Source: Ectocarpus siliculosus
Taxonomy: Eukaryota > Sar > Phaeophyceae > Ectocarpales > Ectocarpaceae
DNA: 64,000 bases
NCBI GenBank assembly: GCA_000310025.1
Contig: FN649739.1
Span: 1,432,775-1,496,774, forward strand
Direction: 5' to 3'
In this document: in pieces, positions 9,679 to 22,500 of the stretch
Position numbering within the stretch: position 1 is the stretch's first letter
Layout: each line of letters begins with the position of its first letter
Translations under genes and position numbers: made by a program
Notes under the pieces: model-generated
Database searches by the model: none
What the model saw: only the letters and a program-made list of their open reading frames with translations
What the model was told of the DNA's origin: nothing

Positions 9679-12600
9679 ATGAACATTGTTGCCGCTGCAC
9701 CGACATTACCAGTCTCCTCCCCGCCCGCCAGGGACGACCATTCCCCTCACACTCAGCCTTCGTCGGCGCTATCGCCTGCAGCGTCATCATTGCACAACCG
9801 TAATGATGTCGACCCCGATCCCCAAGCTCACATGATGGCGCCGAGGGCGCTGGCACTCAACGATGCTGAAGTCGTCAGCATTGATTCTGAGCCCAGCAGC
9901 CATTTGAACGCTGCGATAGCATTGGCGTCTCCCACCCCAACGTCGACGCGTCCATCCGGCCGGGTTGTTCTACAAGCACTCGAGCCTTGGGGCGAACAGT
10001 CCAGGGCTAACCTAAGCTCTTACGGCGGTGGCATGGGTGGTGGAGATAGCAGCGGCGTTTACCCTAGCGGGAGCGTCGGTAGCAATGACAGCAACGAACA
10101 CAAAATGTCGCCGTCGGAGGTTTGGACGACAGCACCAGCACCAGCACCAGCACCAGCAAGTAGCCCTTCCCAGGGTGGCGGCGGTGGTAGTAGCGACTTG
10201 GTGAGTGAGGCGCAGAAGGGCGGGGCAAACCGAGAGACCAGCCTAAGCAACGACGACCATGGTGAACAAGATGACAACGATGCCGACGGCGACGATGACG
10301 GCGACGACGACCAAGCCGACCCCGCAACAACGCTTGCTGAACCTCTTGCTGCGGCTCTTTCACCGGTGGCGAGCGCCCATGATGCGGCCTTCGCATCCAC
10401 TGATGAGTCCACGCAACATCGGGGGAGGACGATAGGGGCGGGGGGGCGCTCAATTAGAGTCAAATCCCCCCCCCAAGATTCTTCCAATCGTAGCAACAGC
10501 ATCGCGTTCGGAATGAAGTCAATTCCTAGCTTCCTCCAAAGAGCGGACCTCAGGGCAAGCCATTGGGGGGCGGCTGGTGAGAACGTTGCGCAGACCAACG
10601 ACAAATCTAGCGGCAGGAAGAACAGCCGCTGGAGCATGCTGTACTCGGCCCGCTCCGTCAAGACGGGCAACTATGACGATCTGTCCGAGGACGAGTTGGT
10701 GGAACACAACGGAGAGCGAGCAAGAAAGAATTGGCGCGTGCTACGGGCGGTATTCATGGCCCTTGGTGAGAATCGGGGGACGCCACAGATGTACATGTAT
10801 GACGCCTGCATGCATAGTGCCACTTCCGTCCTGGGCGATTCTTAATATCGGTGTGGACGCTTGTCCCTTGATGCCATTAGACGTCTTTAGAATCGTACAA
10901 ATCTGAATGTCTATCGTCCAATCCAAACAACCTTTCCGTCGTCGAAAACGTATGCATCACACGACGTCTCAAAGTGAGGTAGGTGATACTTGGCATCGTA
11001 CACGGTGGGGGATCGGGGCGTAGAGAGACAGAAAAGGCTGAGTGTCTCGCTTCTTCGAATTCAATAATAGAAGACACCTCGGCAAAGCAGCCGGGAACTG
11101 TACCAGGTGGACATAGCTGGAGAGTCGGGAAACGGTAGGAACGGCGGGCACGGACCGGGCATACTTTCGGTGTTGGTTGAAGGTCGGCGAACCACATGTT
11201 CGGGTAGACGCCTTGCGCAGGAGGGTAGAAAGATGTGCGTTTGTCAGCGAGAGTAATGCAGTGGTGCACTGGGGGAGAGACGCATGGCCGAACCAGACCC
11301 ACGACGATAAGCCTTTCGCCTCGGTGAAAAAGAAGGCGAATGCGATGCTTGCTAGGGTCTTGACACCTTGCTTTGCTCGCCACGACAACGCGGAAGGAAT
11401 TCAGGGACAAGACGGGGAGACAAACAAGACTGTTCGATTTCCTCCGACGGCCTCGGAAAGCCTTCGTCAAATGAACATACCATACACCAAGAATGTGAAT
11501 GAGGCCAAGATAGTGGGGACAATGGAAAACGTCTCGCGGGTATGCGTGGTACCACTTTTCTGGGATTCGTTATTCGTTCTTCCTCCTTCCCCTTCCTCGA
11601 CACACGATCAAATGCGCTTGCCCTGGCATTTTTTCTGCCCGCCGCGGCCATTGATCAAACCCAACAGGTATATTCCGAGTGGGCGGGCTCAACCGTCTCC
11701 GCGCCAAACAGCTGAGCGCGGCAGAGGTGAAGCGAGGCCTGCGGAGGAACGTGACCGGGGGAGGACAGAACATCATCCCCACGATGTCTTTCTACGCTCC
11801 CAAGGTATGGAAACCCTACGGCAGTTTCGGGACGGAGGACACTTGTTCGATTTCTTCTTCTTCGAGTGTGGCAACGTGGAGAGAGAACGGGATGAAGGGT
11901 GGCGGGAGAGACGCCGAAATCGGCGGGGCTGCGCGCTTCTCTGGAAAATCTCCGCGAGAGCTTTGTCAAACGTGTTGTGCGCTCTGCATCCGCTACAGCT
12001 CGGGGAATGTGGCAATAATTACAGCTTGAGCACCTTTGCTGTCTGGCTCGTCACATAGAAAAGGCTGCTGTCTTGTAGTGGCGAGAAGCGCTCCACCTCA
12101 CGAGTCATTTCTGACGTCCTTCAAATTATCCCAGATTGTTGTACGCGATTTTCCGCGACTCACTCGCACTGGTTCCCTTTTCATAGTATCTTGCCATCGA
12201 CCGCGCTTAACCGTTGGCGATTGTTATGAGTGGCGCGCATGATTGGAACTGCTTTCCGTGTCACGATGAGACAGATTCGATATTTTCCAAACCCGAACGC
12301 GTATGTAACCCCTCTCTGTCATAGGTCACCGGAGACACCGCAGATTCGGCGGCGCAGTACGAGGCGCTGTGCAGCCAGTGGGCACGCTTCTCCCCGGCCA
12401 TTGTGCACCGCATGCTTCGGCAGAAGTTACTCAACCATGGTTCCAACGAACAGGAGTTCACGTGCGAGAGGTGGGCTGGGTGATTGGACGTGAGGAAGTG
12501 GATGGGTGGGTGCTTTCTTCACCTGAACGGCAACTCTAGCAATCATCCGTAGACTCTGCGCTTCACGCTGTACCCTGTGTCCTAATTCAAGCCCCAATCC

Positions 12601-13549
12601 CAACGCCCAAAGGTTCTCGACGACTCTGCTGTTCGCGGACATCTCGGGCTTCACGCGGCTGAGCGCGCGGCTGAATGCGGAGCAGCTCAAGACGCACACG
12701 AACCAGTACTTTACCATGCTGATCGATGTCGTGGCGCGGTATGGCGGCGACATCATCAAGTTCTGCGGAGACGCCGTGATGATCGTCTGGCCCTCGGAAC
12801 ACACCGCTCCAAGAGGGGTGCTTCAGGTGATCTTGGTATTTTCGGCTTTCGATGTCTTGGATCGAAGGGTTAGAGGTAGAATAATACTGTAAGGGTCTCG
12901 ACGTTGGCTCGGGTCTATGTAGGGCGGCGGTTAGGGTCACAGACTCTGGCTTGGCAAGGAAGAGTGCTCAGTGGGATAAACGTGATACAAAGCGTGACAC
13001 GCTTGTAAATGAAACGATCGTATGTGTTTCGACCCGACGCCAAACGATGTTTGGCATGCGATGTATACAATTGTGTACGTTTCGACCCGAAAGAAACCGA
13101 TAAAAGTAGAGAGCAACAATAATGGATGCATTCTTCCGTAGCATGCGGTGCCTAGAAAATGGGGAAGTGAAGCTGCTCTTTCACCAATCCCATGCAAACC
13201 CTGACCACAATCCGCACCCACACCTGTTCACCAGCGATGGGGCACGGGCATGACGAAGGTGGAAAGCCTCTATCGTACTCGCAAACCCGCATGTACAAGC
13301 GCAAGTTGAGCAAGAAGAACAATAAACGCGGACAAGAACACCCACCAAGCATCAAAAACGCCGTCGTAAAACCCAAAAATTCATTCAGGCGAACGCGATG
13401 CAAGGGGCCGCGTGTGCCCTGACGATGCTCAGCGAGTGCGGGGAGTACGACGTGGGCAAGGGGGAGGAGGCCGTGGCACTCCGTCTGCACTGCGGGATGG
13501 GGAGGTGAGAAAACAAAAAATCCAAAATGTTGAAGGATTTGTTCTAAAC

Positions 13550-13580
<31 letters not shown>

Positions 13581-16500
13581 TGTCTCTCTCTCTGAACGTT
13601 TTGCACTTGTATATCTCTGCGCTTCTAGCGATCTACACTACGTGTAGGTGCAGCGTCTACGTACCAGGGAACCCAAGGCAATGGTTTGCTTTGGGCTTAT
13701 CGTTCGACACTTTCAAATATCGACTTTGTTTTCCCACCTTGAAACACGTGCATGCCATGTTGTGCACACAACACACACGCTGAAACAAGTAGGAAAACCT
13801 AACGCACCAGGAATCCAACCCAACACGCTGTGGGTGCGAGGTGTCGTGAATCAATGTCAACCACTGTGTAGCTCTTTCAGCGGCGGTGGAGTACACAATG
13901 ACCCGGGCTAAACTTAGTTGTTCATCCTCCGATTGAAAATTGATTTCCTTTTCCTTCCGGGAGTGTTTTTTCTTCTTTCTTGTCCGAGGAATTGCTCTTC
14001 TTCCACTCTTTCTCTCTCACTGAAACAAAATGGTCCCCGGGTTTTTGCAAGATACCCCCCAACTCTGGCTTGCCCTCGTACTTTGGTCTCTTCGACCGCT
14101 TCTCGCAGTGGCCAGATGTACGGCTACCTTGTGGGCGCAGACGACAGGTGGGAATACTTGGTGGCAGGGGACCCCCTCCGACAGATTGGCGAGGCTGAGC
14201 CTGAGGCAACGCAGGGCGAGGTCATCCTGTCCCCGGAGGCGTGGGAGCTGGCGTCCACCGACTTTGTGGCGACGAAGACGCCTCAGGTTTGTCGAAACGG
14301 ACAAGAACCTCTCTAGAACGGCAACCAATGAGGGTGATACGATACGTGTGTCCCTCCCCGTGAGCGTGCTTGGGGCGTAAAAGCAGACACCAACGCTAAT
14401 AATACATGCTGATGATACAGTTCCGCCGCAGCACACCTCACGGTGCTTGTTTGCCTACCCTTGCGGGCAGTACTCCTGTCTGTTTGGCGAAAGCCGTAAG
14501 TAGCTGCTCATTGTCCACCGTTTCGGCTTGCATGGGGTTCTGTTGCGTTGGTGGAATTGACGGGCACAGCCAGCTGCTTTATGTATCAACAACAGAGACA
14601 CAAGCCTGTCCTGGACTCCAAACTCTGACGCTCTCTCAGGGCGATATGGGTTAGGAGTGAAGGGGGTTGAGATTAGGGACGAAAGAGAAGCACGTTTCCA
14701 CACAGCACCACTGCGGTCTTTCTCCGGGTAGAAAAAAAATCGGCAAGTAAATAAAGCCTTTGCTTACCTGACCTAGATCGCATATATAGGCATGGAGTTC
14801 CAATTCTGTGTGCCCATGTGCGCTTTTCTTTCTGTCCCTCCCTTCCTTCTTCTGTTCTTCTCTCCTCGGCTGCCGATCTCTGCCCTCCCCCCTCTCGCTT
14901 CCTTGTTCTTACTCGCCTTTCATTCGCCTCATCTCTGGTCGCACATCTCGCTCAACCGGTACGTAACTCAGGGGAATTGGCTGCTGAGGGACCTGAGAGA
15001 CGTGTCAAGGCCTTCTTCCCCTACCAGGGAGGCGGCCGGAGAAAGAAACCGGCGACACCGCGCGTCGGCTGCCGAAAGCCCCCACCTTCCCTCGAGCAAC
15101 CCGACCCCTGACGGAGGAGGAGCCGCAGCGGGAGCCGGAGGCGGTGGTGGTGACGCCGCCGGCGGTGATGGCCTGGCCGGGGTGGGCGCGGGAAGGGCTT
15201 CAAAACGGTTTCGAGGAGGATGTGAGTTCGTTTGCCGGATGAACAAGCCCGTCCAAGTGACATTTGGATCATTCGTGTCTTCTTCGTTCGGGTTTGACTC
15301 ATGTTGCTCTCGACTCGCCGCCTTTGGGTTGAGCGAGAAAGGCCAACCTATCGTCACACGCTTGCTCTGGGTTCAAGTGTCTACATATGTTATCGTGTGC
15401 CATACGCTAAATGTGAAAATGTTGTGTCTCGATTGTTACCACTCGCTTGTTCCATTTTCGAACACGTGCGAGAGGTTCGCCATGCCCTAGCTTCGGCAGA
15501 CACCACAGGCTACTTGGTCGTTTTTTGGTTACTCAGGTCGGGAACATGTGCAGCGGAGCTACAGTACTCCGGTGCAGGACCGAAAATGTTTAAGGAGTGA
15601 AAACCATTATCGTTTTGGAGGATTCAAGTGGTGCTTCACCTACCTGTATGCTCGTACCCGTTCACCGTCCGCACTATTTCCTAGACAGAAGTTGTCCTCC
15701 CCGCGTGGGCCCCAAAAACTCCCTACCTCATCGTTCTTGTGTTTCTCGCCGATCCCGTTCACTGAGTATTGCTCGCAGGCTACTACGTGATGTTATTTTC
15801 CAGCCTATCTGCTCCTATTTTGATCTAATGCGCAATTCATGTTTCGTCTCGGTTGCGCTCTCTCTAGCCCCGGCTCAAGGAAACGCTGGTAGCGGCGGCG
15901 GTGAGAAGACCAACAACGGTGGCCCTGCCTTTCCTAGGCCGGGCGAGGCCGTCGCCGGTGACCTCATTGCCGGAGGGGGCGGTGTGGGCGGCGGGATATC
16001 GGCGAGGGGGGGGGGTGGTACCCCTGTCGGCGGCAGTAGTGGGAGACCGCGTCACACCGGGAAGAGAAACAGGAAAGAGAGCAACAGCCTTGCGGTCTTT
16101 CGGAGGGATAGGGCATCAACGGTGAGTGTCCCTCGAGAAGAAACCGAACAGGGTTAGCAGCACGAGTGGGGGCTCTTGGAGCGTTAGGAAGATACCACAT
16201 TCTGCGATTAGCGATGAGAACGCTCGGCCAATACGTTGCTCGCCGACATGGTCGGACTTTGCCCCGTGAATCCCTTCCAAGAGTGAGAATGATCATGCTC
16301 TACCTCGTACAGGAGACATCGCCAACATTTTGGCGATCTTTTGCATTTCTGCCATTCGTGACAAGAGTGTACTCGTTTCCACCCTTTTCTTCGCTCGCCT
16401 TTTGTGGCCACGACTTATCGCCTCGGTCGGTCGTACAAGTGCTGTGTCCTCGTAGTAAGTGGGGCGTGCACATTCTAAAGCCTGCACGTGTTGTTTTCGC

Positions 16501-19500
16501 TTTGTGCTCACACAAACAGTTTTCGGTCGCTACACGCTGCAATAAGAGCTTCTCCAGCGTGGTATTCTCCACCATGACTTGTCGTATGGTGCCAAGCTAG
16601 ACCCACCGACCTTCCTTCTTTCCGGTTGCAGCTATGGTCGGTTCGGATACTGTGTTAGCGTGGATGCCGCACGCTATGTGCAGTTGCATGTACGTTAGGA
16701 TATATTTGAGACTACCTCGCACGCGCTAGTAGTGTAGGTCGCGCCTGATCCACAGTAGTTGGCTCAGATCACCGAACGAAGGTTGGCCTACATGGTTCTT
16801 ATCCCTCACTCGCTCCCCGCCTTGGGCTTTACGTCTTGCTTCGACGCTATGTGTGCAAAACAATCACCCCCACGCTATCAGTCTTGCTGTACGTAGAAGA
16901 AGATCACAAGTAAGTGCGTCTCACGAAGCCCCGACTTGTGTTCGTTTCGTCCGCCCGTGCGTGCGATCATTTCTCCCTCCATACCCATCGTGTTCGCAGA
17001 TCACCGAAGAGGACGAGTCAACCATGTGTGCTGCCCACCCCACCAACCAATGCACCAAGAAGGCATCCATTGCCAGCCCCTCTTGCGGCACTCCCGCAAC
17101 TCCGAAAACGGTCACCATGAACGTCAACCAATCCTCCGCGGTTTCCGAGGAGCACCGCTTGCAGGCCAGCGACTACCTGGCTCCCTACATCGAGGTAAAG
17201 TCATCTGGTACAGCCTACGGCTTTGAATGCCCTCCACAACGGCAGTAGCCAAAAGCTCGCCAATGAGACCGGGTTTCCTGACCCCAAGGTCCGCGAAATC
17301 CCTGGCACTTGTCGGTCAGATGGAAGGAGCTACGTCTGGAACGCCGTCTCTCTTGCTATTCGTCGGAGCTTTTGCATCGAACGCTGGCCTCTTTAACCCC
17401 GTGCTAAGCGAACGATTTGTCGTACAAATGAGTTGCACCGATACACGCCCTCTTGATCGGTGCTCCGAAGAACACTGATCGGTGCTCCGAAGAACACTGT
17501 AGCTTGGCCCCCTGTGTGAGCATAGGGCGCTCACATAATTCTGAACGGTCCGTGTGTGGTGCGGACACCTAATGGAAAGGCGTTCCAACGCCGCCCATTT
17601 CAGCCCTGAGACAATTCCTACTATTTTGTGGATGTCCAATGCGGTTCACAGTCACAGGTATTTTTCATTTCTATGCATGCGCAGTACAATAACCGTGCAT
17701 CCAAACAGCTTCCTGCTTGCTACCACTTGTTCAGAAATCACACCTTGGGCGAAAAAAAAGCAAGTTAGGGATTCGCTCGAAACCAAGCCACCTCCAAACT
17801 GCGCGACGAGACACCTTTTTCTAGCAGAGCCGTCGCCGCTCTGGTCCAACTGCGACGGCCACTACGCTGAGATTGGACTCTTGGGGCAACTTCCCTCTCG
17901 CCCTCGCCAGAAGTTTATGACACTTCGGCACCAACTCCTTCCCCGTCCCCCTAGTCCCCCTCACCCGCAATTTGTAAGCAACGACAGCACTCCGTCCAAG
18001 TCGTCGACGAACAACGCACGCATATGCCAGTCATACCCTCCCCGCCCAGCTCATCACAAGCCCAACCCATCACCAATGCTTGGGGGTAATACATACTTCA
18101 ACCTAACTAGGCGCAGTACGATGGGGGAGTGGAGAAATCCATGAAGGGGCTGAGCACCGCCCTCAGGGGCTTCACCCAGGAGAGCGCGAGGCACGCCATC
18201 CAGAGCAACACCGTCAAGTACCTCGCCGAGATCCGTTTCGTCACGACAATCTTCATCAACATCTACGGGCTGGAGGAACAGCTCAAGCGCGGCGGGGGCT
18301 TCCTCCTGCAGCAGACGATGGACCTCGGCGTGAGCAGTCTGCTCAAGTTCGGGGGCGTCCTCCGGCAGTTCGTGGTGGACGACAAGGGCTGCGTCATGAT
18401 CGGGGCGTTCGGCCTGCCTCAGTACAGGTATACAGTAACGCGGTTGTAAACAAACTCACATTCAACAGTTGTTTTCAACCAGTTGTCCTAACCCCCATTC
18501 TCCAGTGTGTTCAGCCAGAATCGTCTTGTGCTACCTGCTTGCTTGGTAGCCAATATCCATGGCAGCTTTCTCTGCAACCGCCGACATGGACACGGACACA
18601 AAAAAAAATGCGTTGTGGTAAACAGTTTCGATACGTAAGTTTTCGCCTTGATAGGGAAGCTTGGAACTATCGCCATGCCCACCGACGCATTACCGTGGTA
18701 TCACATTCCATTGTATTGTGCCGTAATTGACTTGTGGCGTGTGATGTCTGAAGGTCTCGGCTTTAGCATACGCTCAACCATCTCCTATTCCGAAAGCAAA
18801 CCTGTCTGTCCGCGAACACTGCTCGGTTCACACGACGCGTGCACACTCGTTCTTGGTCCAACACTCAGCCCCCAAACGTAGCCCATTCCCTTCATTTTCC
18901 CACGTTCACATCCTCACGTTTGTGGTGGTTTCTTCCCTCTCCGACTGACGATCATCCTCCACGCTATTGCCGTGATTGGTAATCCCGTCACCCTTTTTTA
19001 CCCCGCGAAAGCTACGAAGACAACGAGGTTCGGGCAATCTCTGCCTCGAAGGAAATCATCTTGGCGTTCGAAGGCCTACAGCTAGGGGCCAGCATCGGCA
19101 TTACCACGGGGCAGGTGTACTGCGGGTTCGTGGGGGCGTCGAAGCGTTGCGAGTACGCCATGATGGGCTGCAGCGTCAACCTGAGCGCGAGGCTCATGGC
19201 CTCCGCGCCGAAGAACACGATCCAGGCATGGTACTTGACCGCAGAACCACGCTGACACGACATCGAGATTTTTTCGCGTGCTCATTTCATCCCCGGCTTT
19301 CAATGTTCAAGCCGTGCATTGCTGCTGTGATACAGTGGTGTATATTCCCTCGCTTTCCCCTCTCTAAACTACTAACCCAGGGCTCGCTCTGCTGTTATGT
19401 TGAGACCATGGCTGTCTAGGGCAAAAGTGGAGCCCAATGTTGTGGAACCCGGTTTCTTGTGTCACGTCTTCTTGGTAGCCCTTTGCGAAGCCACGAACAC

Positions 19501-22500
19501 AACAACAACAATTAACAATTATCAGCAACAACAACAACAACAACAACAACAACAACCCACAGGTGGATTTCGAGGTCTGGAAACGCGCGCACAATTTCTT
19601 CGACTTCGAGACGTTGACCCCGATCAAGGCCAAGGGCTACGTCGACCCGGTCCCGGTGTTCCGGCCCCTCGAACAGGCTCTCAAAGACGACAACAGCAAG
19701 GTACCCAGGAGATAGAAAGTACACACGCGCGTGCTGGCTGCCTGCACGCATGATTGTCGATCGGCTTTATCCACTGAGGGCTTGAATGGATGAGCTAGCA
19801 CGAGTACTTGCTGACTTCCTGCAACGTTCGGTTGGCCGATCTCCCGCTGGAACATCATCGGTAGACAACACGTGAACTCGACCCAGGAGTTTGTAATCCT
19901 TGTTTATCACGATTCGTGGTTTTGTTCGTAGGGCCCTCCTCTACATCTGCGGATCTTACGGCGCTCCTTCACCTTTTAGCCAACGATACGACAGTGCACG
20001 ACGTTGTCACGGGACGTAGTTGCAGCCTCACCTCGAACGGTCTGTGAAGGTCACAGCTCCTTGTTCCGCGTTAAGACTTTCTGCCGCCTCATTTCGGCAA
20101 ATACATGATTCACCTACGAAAACGCATGCATACCTTACCTGAAAACTCGTCCATTCCCACCCCGGGAAGGTATGGGTGGTGAATGCATCGGTTCTATCTT
20201 CATGTTTTTTCCAAGAGCGTGTATTTTCCGTTGGGAAATATATTTGTCAGCTTACTGTTGAGTTTTGCTGCTGCTGTGCTGATGGCTGTCATGCTTGCTT
20301 CTTTGTACGAACTCCCCTGTGAATAAAAAATCGTTCTGCGATACCTGTCACCTCGGCGAGGAGCAGAGGGTGAGCGATGCCGGTGGTACAGACAGCGACC
20401 TGATGATTGGAGTAACTGCGGAGCTGGAGGTACTGGAAAACTCCGTGCGGCGGTTGCAGAACGCGGGGATAACAAGGCCCGTCATTCTTCTTGGACAGGT
20501 TAGTACGCAGCAAACGGAAAGAAAACACTGAACACAGAATATGAGATCGAACGTGGAAAGATAAAACAGTACAGGAAAGATAAGAAGAACAGAATCTAAA
20601 TCGAAAGACAGATTACAAACACTGAAAATGACATTTTCTTCGAGGGAATTTCTATTGGCGTTGAGTCGCTGTCCAAAAGAAGAGCGAGCGAAGACGATCG
20701 CAACGGGGAAGCTGGCCAGTAACGCGAGTAAAAACAGGGTTGGGAGATGGCACCGAAGAAACGACCGGTCGTTTGGTCCCTTGGCGTTGCTGAAAATTTG
20801 CCCCCGCTACCAAGCTGCGATGAAGCATGTCGGGTTTCTACCGACACGAGCTGTTGTTGTCGTTGTGGTGGTGTTGAAGGGAGATGGAAAAGGTCCGGGT
20901 TTCACGACATAGTGTGAGTTGTATTGGATTGCGATGGGGCTTCACAGCACGCAGGCACATGCACTCGAAGTAATTAGTTTTCTTCTTCTTGCTGAGTGTT
21001 AGGTAGGTCGAGCACACGCACCCGCTGAAGAAAAACACGATCAACGAAGACGTACTTACGGAGCACGGGCGATAGGAAAGAAATCCGTTTGTAGTTCTCA
21101 CGATCTCCCTCGAACTCTTGTAACTAGAAAACGTGAGACGTGTGGGAAGGGATCCAATGATCAAAGAAGTGACTACCTTCCCCGCCCCGCCCGTTAACCC
21201 TGCGGAGTCGATGCAAGGAACCGTACGAGGTCAATCCTTCAAGGCACCCCCCCCCCGCCCTCTCTCAATGTCGCCACCTTTGTAGTCGGGATCGGGAAAG
21301 ACACGCCTCGTGAGGTCTGCCCAGCTGCAGCGCATCTGGAGGGACGGGACGAACAATGCCCCTACTTCTCAACCGTTGACGGAACAAGAGGAAACTAAGG
21401 AAAGGGGCCTCGACGGGAGTGGCAGCAGCACGCGGAAGAGCGATGGTGTGTGTGTTTTCGGTCGTTTTGTCGTTGTTGGTGTTGGTGGTGCTGCCGCTGC
21501 CGCTGCCGCTGCTGGAGCTGACGTCGACGCTGCTGCTGCTGACGTCGACGCTGTTCCTGCTGGTTCCACTGCTGCACGTAGTACTGCGGTTGCTCTATTG
21601 CTTTTGGAGTGTATCAGACATGCAGCCACATCCTTTCGTCTGACTCAACAGACGTGTGTTGCATTATATTATATCACCGTACCCAACCCTTACATCCTCA
21701 ATACAGGCGGCCGAGGAGGGGGGGCGGCGGCCCCAGCGATAATCACGGTTTGCCGAAACGTACACGCGAACACCCCGTACTGTATCTGGAACTCCATACT
21801 GGACAAGATATTCAAGCTGGACACAGGGGTAGGTCGAACAGTGTCGAAGGAATGGGAAGAAGGAACCGGGTGTACCCTTCCCCCGTGAGGGTTAGGAATA
21901 GACTTCCGGCGTTTGTTTAACTCTTTCCTAGTCCAAGTGTACCTCTGTCGAGCTTCGGGGTCCGGATGGCATGTGACATGAATAACAACATCATGAGCCT
22001 GGGTTTCACGAGAACTCAACCACAACAGCAGTGTGAATGACAGAGGCGTAGCTTATGCAATTGTGTACTTATCAGCTCGCCCTGCTTCCGACACAACGTC
22101 CCGGTTGCCGACTCAGCGGATACGCTACTTCCACATTTTCGCACGATTCCAACATCACCTCTCGCAGAGCCACGCAACACGGATCCCTTCGCACGCCTGC
22201 CAGCCGGGTTGTGCCCTTCCGAATATCGCACGCGGAGACGGTTCACACTTGTTGTGCCGATTGCCTGGCGGTGAAAAAGCCGACAAAGTTCCCCCCGGAG
22301 TGCTTTGTTTGCACATGGATGCGAGGGCTGATCATGCGAAGATTGCTTCCGTGCCTGACACTTGAGCACCGCTCCACTTGTCCCCCTTTCTCCCTCCCCG
22401 AAAGGAACTACTTCGTAGTTCGAAGCAATGGGGACGTGGACGCTTGAGCGAGGCAAGAAAATGAACGCTTCCCCCCCCCCTTATCCCTTGCCCTCCCCCG

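Noticed and set aside
10059-10670. 203-codon frame opposite the first cyclase exon
   Set aside because: It is the complement of the GC-rich coding exon, and its Ser/Leu/Ala runs mirror the codon bias of the real frame.
21369-21643. Ala-rich and Gln-rich open frames in three phases
   Set aside because: They arise from a CTG/GAC-rich low-complexity intron between 21446 and 21706 of the cyclase gene.
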